NCBI GenBank assembly: GCA_026417715.1
Contig: JAOACU010000121.1
Span: 1 to 8,524 of the forward strand
Origin: Anaerolineae bacterium
Lineage (GTDB): Bacteria > Chloroflexota > Anaerolineae > UBA4142
Direction of reading: 5' to 3'
DNA length: 8,524 nt
Under the pieces are notes generated by a model. The model worked only from the letters and a program-made list of their open reading frames with translations, searched no databases and was not told the origin of the DNA. Each line of letters opens with the position of its first letter. The first letter of the stretch is position 1. The position numbers and the translations under genes were made by a program. This document shows positions 6,190 through 8,524 of the stretch, one piece after another.

Positions 6190-6219
6190 TTGGCGCGTCT
6201 CGCGGTTCTGTGCTACAAT
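6190..6219 (+). promoter_or_regulatory. Promoter of hyi
   Basis: TTGGCG (6190-6195), an 18-bp spacer and TACAAT (6214-6219), preceded by TGC as an extended -10, give a convincing sigma-70-like promoter. The expected start near 6226 leaves a leader of about 28 nt that contains the ribosome site. It is back to back with the cluster promoter, with only about 20 bp between the two -35 boxes. Confidence 0.65.
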
Positions 6220-6238
6220 CGTCACCGTCAAAACACGT

Positions 6239-6245
6239 GGGAGGT
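6239..6245 (+). promoter_or_regulatory. Ribosome binding site of hyi
   Basis: GGGAGGT stands 8 nt before the ATG at 6254 and fixes that start. It contrasts with the divergent gene on the other strand, which has no such site. Confidence 0.8.
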
Positions 6246-6253
6246 CAAACACA

Positions 6254-7039
6254 ATGCCGACTTTTGCCGCCAACCTGACGATGCTTTACACGGATAGTCC
6301 GTTCTTGGAACGATTTGCGCGTGCGCGCGCGTCGGGCTTTCGTTTCGTCGAGTATTTGTTTCCGTACGAGTACGAGCCGAGCGTGTTGGCGCGCGCGCTC
6401 GCGCAAAACAATTTGACGCAAGTGCTCTTCAACTTGGCCGCTGGCAATTGGAGCGCAGGTGATCGCGGCATTGCGGCGCATCCCGATCGCATCAGCGAGT
6501 TTCGACAAGGCGTAGCGCGCGCGTTAGAGTACGCGTCGGTGCTGGGTGTGCGCCAAGTCAATTGCCTTGTTGGCAAGCGCGATGAGCGCGTACCGCTGGA
6601 AGACCAAACGCGCGTGATGATCGAGAACCTTCGCTATGCCGCGCGCGCGCTCGATGAGCGCGGCATGACGTTGTTGGTGGAACATCTCAATCCGTACGAT
6701 GTGCCCGGGTTTTTGATCGTGACGCCGCAACGTGCATTTGAAATTCAAACCCAAGTGGGCGCGCCGAATTTGAAAATTCAGTACGATGTGTATCATGCGC
6801 AACGCACGGCAGGCGAACTCGCCAACACGCTACAAAACCATCTCGCGCGCATCGGGCACATCCAAATCGCCGATAATCCCGGACGACATCAGCCCGGCAC
6901 AGGCGAAATCAACTATCGTTTTCTGTTCGAATGGATTGACAAGGTAGGGTATCGTGGTTATATTGGCTTGGAGTACACACCACTCGGCACCACTGAAGAA
7001 TCATTGAGTTGGGTGCGCGAGTATGGTTACGAATTGTAG
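6254..7039 (+). CDS. hyi: Hydroxypyruvate isomerase (Hyi)
   Basis: This cytoplasmic TIM-barrel enzyme interconverts hydroxypyruvate and tartronate semialdehyde (2-hydroxy-3-oxopropionate) in glyoxylate/glycerate metabolism. The 261-aa length matches the E. coli enzyme, and long stretches are recognisably the same: ANLTMLY (6-12), FNLAAGNW (59-66), NCLVGKR (103-109), NLKIQYDVYH (172-181), QIADNPGRHQPGTGEINY (204-221) and IGLEY (237-241). Probable metal and catalytic residues are Glu143, Asp178, Gln204 and Glu240, in the positions expected for the family. The next native gene, at 8324, encodes the reductase that would use its product, now separated from it by a restriction-modification block. 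It has its own promoter and a strong ribosome site. Other sugar-phosphate isomerase/epimerase-fold proteins are less likely, given how closely the motifs match. Confidence 0.93.
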   Translation: MPTFAANLTMLYTDSPFLERFARARASGFRFVEYLFPYEYEPSVLARALAQNNLTQVLFNLAAGNWSAGDRGIAAHPDRISEFRQGVARALEYASVLGVRQVNCLVGKRDERVPLEDQTRVMIENLRYAARALDERGMTLLVEHLNPYDVPGFLIVTPQRAFEIQTQVGAPNLKIQYDVYHAQRTAGELANTLQNHLARIGHIQIADNPGRHQPGTGEINYRFLFEWIDKVGYRGYIGLEYTPLGTTEESLSWVREYGYEL

Positions 7040-7064
7040 ATTGAAAACGAAAACCTAGAATGCA

Positions 7065-8048
7065 ATGAATAATTTATTTCGTTCTGTAAAACCAGTCGAA
7101 ACAAATTTCAAACCTGATGCGTCCATCGTTGTGTTTTCTGGCGCAGTCGAAGAATTTATCGCTCAAATCCCTGATCGTTCGATTGCGCTGGTGATTACAT
7201 CGCCGCCATACAATCTAGGCAAAGAGTACGAAGATCGCGTCTCCATCGAAGAGTACTTGCAGAGCCAGTCCCGATTGATTGCACAACTGTATCGCGTGTT
7301 ACGAGAAAATGGAAGTCTCTGCTGGCAGGTAGGCAATTTTGTCGAGAAGGGAGAGGTTTATCCACTTGACATTCTCTACTACCCGATTTTCAAAGCACTG
7401 GGAATGCAATTACGTAATCGAATCATTTGGAAATTCGGACACGGACTACACGCGGCGAAACGTTTTTCGGGACGTTACGAAACGATTCTGTGGTTTACCA
7501 AATCGGATGAATACGTGTTTAACCTCGATGCTGTGCGTGTACCTGCCAAGTATCCGGGTAAACGTCATTTCAAAGGACCGAACAAAGGCAAGCCCTCGGG
7601 CAACCCGCTCGGAAAAAATCCCTCCGATGTGTGGGAAATCGTCGTGCAAGATTGGGACGAATTGGTCTGGGATATTCCGAATGTAAAATCCAATCACCCT
7701 GAAAAAACCATTCACCCTTGCCAATTTCCCATCGAATTGGTTGAGCGTTGTGTGTTGGCACTCACTAACGAAGATGACTGGGTCTTTGATCCGTATATGG
7801 GAGTCGGTTCGGCACTGATTGCCGCCATTATGCACAACCGTCGTGCAGTGGGATGTGAGAAAGAATCGGCGTATGTGGAAATAGCCCGTCAACGCATTAC
7901 AAGTTATTTCAACGGAACGTTACGTTATCGTCCTCTAGGCAAACCGGTTTACCAACCCACTGGTCGAGAACGCGTGGCTCAGATTCCCGATGAGTGGAAA
8001 GAGGCAATGCCAACAAGACTCGTGGAACGAAAAGGCGAATACGAATGA
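7065..8048 (+). CDS. Beta-class DNA methyltransferase, probably N4-cytosine (orphan)
   Basis: This enzyme transfers a methyl group from S-adenosylmethionine to an exocyclic amino group in DNA. The 327-aa protein has motif IV first, TSPPYNLG (45-52), then a target-recognition region, motif X-like HPCQFPIELVER (217-228) and the AdoMet-binding motif I FDPYMGVGSA (241-250). That order is the beta class. S/TPPY favours N4-cytosine, but N6-adenine enzymes with this motif exist. The start has no clear ribosome site and lies 25 bp after hyi, so it may depend on read-through. Its stop overlaps the endonuclease remnant as ATGA (8045-8048). A BglII/BstYI-type partner suggests a target with a GATC core (AGATCT or RGATCY); this is inference. 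All motifs are intact, so the enzyme is probably active although its nuclease is dead. Confidence 0.93.
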   Translation: MNNLFRSVKPVETNFKPDASIVVFSGAVEEFIAQIPDRSIALVITSPPYNLGKEYEDRVSIEEYLQSQSRLIAQLYRVLRENGSLCWQVGNFVEKGEVYPLDILYYPIFKALGMQLRNRIIWKFGHGLHAAKRFSGRYETILWFTKSDEYVFNLDAVRVPAKYPGKRHFKGPNKGKPSGNPLGKNPSDVWEIVVQDWDELVWDIPNVKSNHPEKTIHPCQFPIELVERCVLALTNEDDWVFDPYMGVGSALIAAIMHNRRAVGCEKESAYVEIARQRITSYFNGTLRYRPLGKPVYQPTGRERVAQIPDEWKEAMPTRLVERKGEYE

Positions 8049-8295
8049 TCATTGCCGGTGTCTATTCTTTCAACAAAGGTAAAGAGATCATCCAGACACG
8101 TTATCGTCGTGAACTGGAGGAGGTGAAGCAAGTTATCGCGGTGGTGGATAGCACTCGGTGCAAGACCAAAACCAGTCGCGAAAAGAAGAAATGTCAACAG
8201 GTGTTTCCTACTTTGAACAATTCGTGTGGGATTTGGAACAACGTGGTGTGGCTGACATTGATATACCTGTGCTAGTTCTAGGAGTTACTGCTTGA
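8045..8295 (+). pseudogene. BglII/BstYI-family restriction endonuclease, internally deleted remnant
   Basis: From ATG 8045 the frame reads MIIAGVYSFNKGKEII and continues to VDSTRCKTKTSREKK, the start of BglII/BstYI-type endonucleases as I remember them. In a different frame, from 8188 to the TGA at 8293-8295, the sequence reads EMSTGVSYFEQFVWDLEQR and ends VLVLGVTA, matching their C-terminal end (BstYI has a similar EMSSGISYYE). About 48 N-terminal and 35 C-terminal codons survive of roughly 200-220. The missing middle should contain the catalytic acidic residues and most DNA contacts. The frame also shifts at the junction near 8183-8190, so the surviving 76-codon reading frame ends in nonsense at 8275. 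It cannot be an active nuclease. The junction is rich in AAG/GAA repeats, consistent with slippage or short-homology deletion. An assembly error at this point is the alternative. Confidence 0.85.
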
Positions 8296-8323
8296 ACTCA
8301 CTTTTGATTTTGAAAGGACAACT

Positions 8324-8524
8324 ATGACCGAACGCATTGGTTTCATCGGATTAGGCATTATGGGCAAGCCAATGGCTATGCATCTTGTCAACGCGGGTTA
8401 TCCGCTCACAGTACTGCAATCGAACAAAGCGGCGGGCGAGTTGGTCGCGGCAGGCGCGCGCGCTGCTGATTCGCCGAAAAATGTTGCCGCGCAGAGCGAT
8501 GTGGTTATCACGATGCTCCCCGAT
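8324..8524 (+). CDS. glxR: 2-hydroxy-3-oxopropionate reductase-like protein, partial at window edge
   Basis: The first 67 residues of an NAD(P)-dependent beta-hydroxyacid dehydrogenase are present; the gene runs off the right edge. The Rossmann motif GFIGLGIMGKPMA (6-18) is followed by NAGYPLTV and, at the edge, DVVITMLPD (59-67). All are typical of tartronate semialdehyde reductase (GlxR/GarR), which reduces 2-hydroxy-3-oxopropionate to glycerate, although 3-hydroxyisobutyrate dehydrogenase begins similarly. Hyi upstream makes the substrate, which favours GlxR. AAAGGA (8313-8318) stands 5 nt before the ATG. The segment after the first beta-alpha-beta unit (VLQSNKAAG) lacks the usual NR(T/N) pattern. 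Codon use returns to the GCG/CGC-rich style of hyi, unlike the block between them. Confidence 0.8.
   Translation, partial: MTERIGFIGLGIMGKPMAMHLVNAGYPLTVLQSNKAAGELVAAGARAADSPKNVAAQSDVVITMLPD

Larger units (their letters stand above)
7040..8323 (+). other. Foreign-looking restriction-modification block between hyi and the reductase gene
   Basis: This block holds the methyltransferase and the broken endonuclease. Its base composition differs from its surroundings: the methyltransferase gene is visibly more AT-rich, and GCGCGC, frequent in the flanking genes, does not occur between 6850 and 8454. The flanking genes encode consecutive metabolic enzymes. I see no integrase, transposase or clear terminal repeats, so the edges are estimates set by the flanking genes. 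Confidence 0.55.

Noticed and set aside
7446..7892. A 148-codon minus-strand open frame inside the methyltransferase gene
   Set aside because: It is antisense to a gene with intact catalytic motifs, and its translation shows no recognisable family.
8183..8190. Programmed frameshift at the AAAAGAAGAA stretch that would rescue the endonuclease
   Set aside because: Joining the frames would give only about 83 residues, still without the catalytic core.
8045..8275. A novel 76-residue small protein or toxin with a hydrophobic end (VVWLTLIYLC)
   Set aside because: The hydrophobic end is the endonuclease C-terminal sequence read out of frame, so it is a deletion by-product.
1..8524. Depletion of RGATCY sites as a footprint of past restriction
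   Set aside because: A hand count gave about 42 GATC, of which 2 are RGATCY. The flanking bases are strongly biased against a following pyrimidine (8 of 42), so about 2-3 are expected and no depletion is shown.

Overview
The window looks like ordinary bacterial chromosome of moderate-to-high GC. The native genes are rich in GCGCGC-type strings. Tandem 7-bp repeats fill several gaps, translational coupling is common, and one gene looks leaderless. Together these suggest Chloroflexota (Anaerolineae-like). That placement is an inference from general style; the window has no rRNA or marker gene to prove it.

Bases 93-6132 (minus strand, so transcription runs right to left) hold a surface-polysaccharide cluster. 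In transcription order it has a GT4 glycosyltransferase, two Wzz-type chain-length/co-polymerase proteins, a CpsD/CapB-type tyrosine kinase, a long-type glucose-1-phosphate thymidylyltransferase (RfbA), two small paralogous proteins of unknown function, and dTDP-glucose 4,6-dehydratase (RfbB). RfbA and RfbB make dTDP-4-keto-6-deoxyglucose. The Wzz proteins and the kinase would control polymer length and export, and the GT4 enzyme would add a sugar to the repeat unit. The RfbC and RfbD steps to dTDP-rhamnose are not in the window. The genes from CpsD to RfbB are packed with 4-bp overlaps or gaps under 20 bp. The three larger gaps upstream (3343-3401, 4131-4299, 4987-5046) each carry a different array of tandem heptanucleotides, two of which supply the stop codon of the preceding gene.

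Bases 6133-6253 are a divergent promoter region. The plus strand then carries hydroxypyruvate isomerase (hyi) and, at the right edge, the first 67 codons of a 2-hydroxy-3-oxopropionate reductase-like gene. These two enzymes act in succession in glyoxylate/glycerate metabolism and are commonly neighbours. Between them sits a foreign-looking block: an intact beta-class DNA methyltransferase (TSPPY type) followed, through an ATGA overlap, by the wreck of a BglII/BstYI-family restriction endonuclease. The wreck keeps about 48 N-terminal codons fused out of frame to about 35 C-terminal codons, and the catalytic core is gone. The best reading is a Type II restriction-modification pair that entered a hyi-glxR operon and then lost its nuclease by internal deletion, leaving an orphan methyltransferase.

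The most interesting items are the deleted nuclease and its insertion site, the three unrelated heptamer arrays in one operon, and the paired small unknown proteins between rfbA and rfbB. I found no tRNA, rRNA, CRISPR array, transposase or convincing intrinsic terminator.
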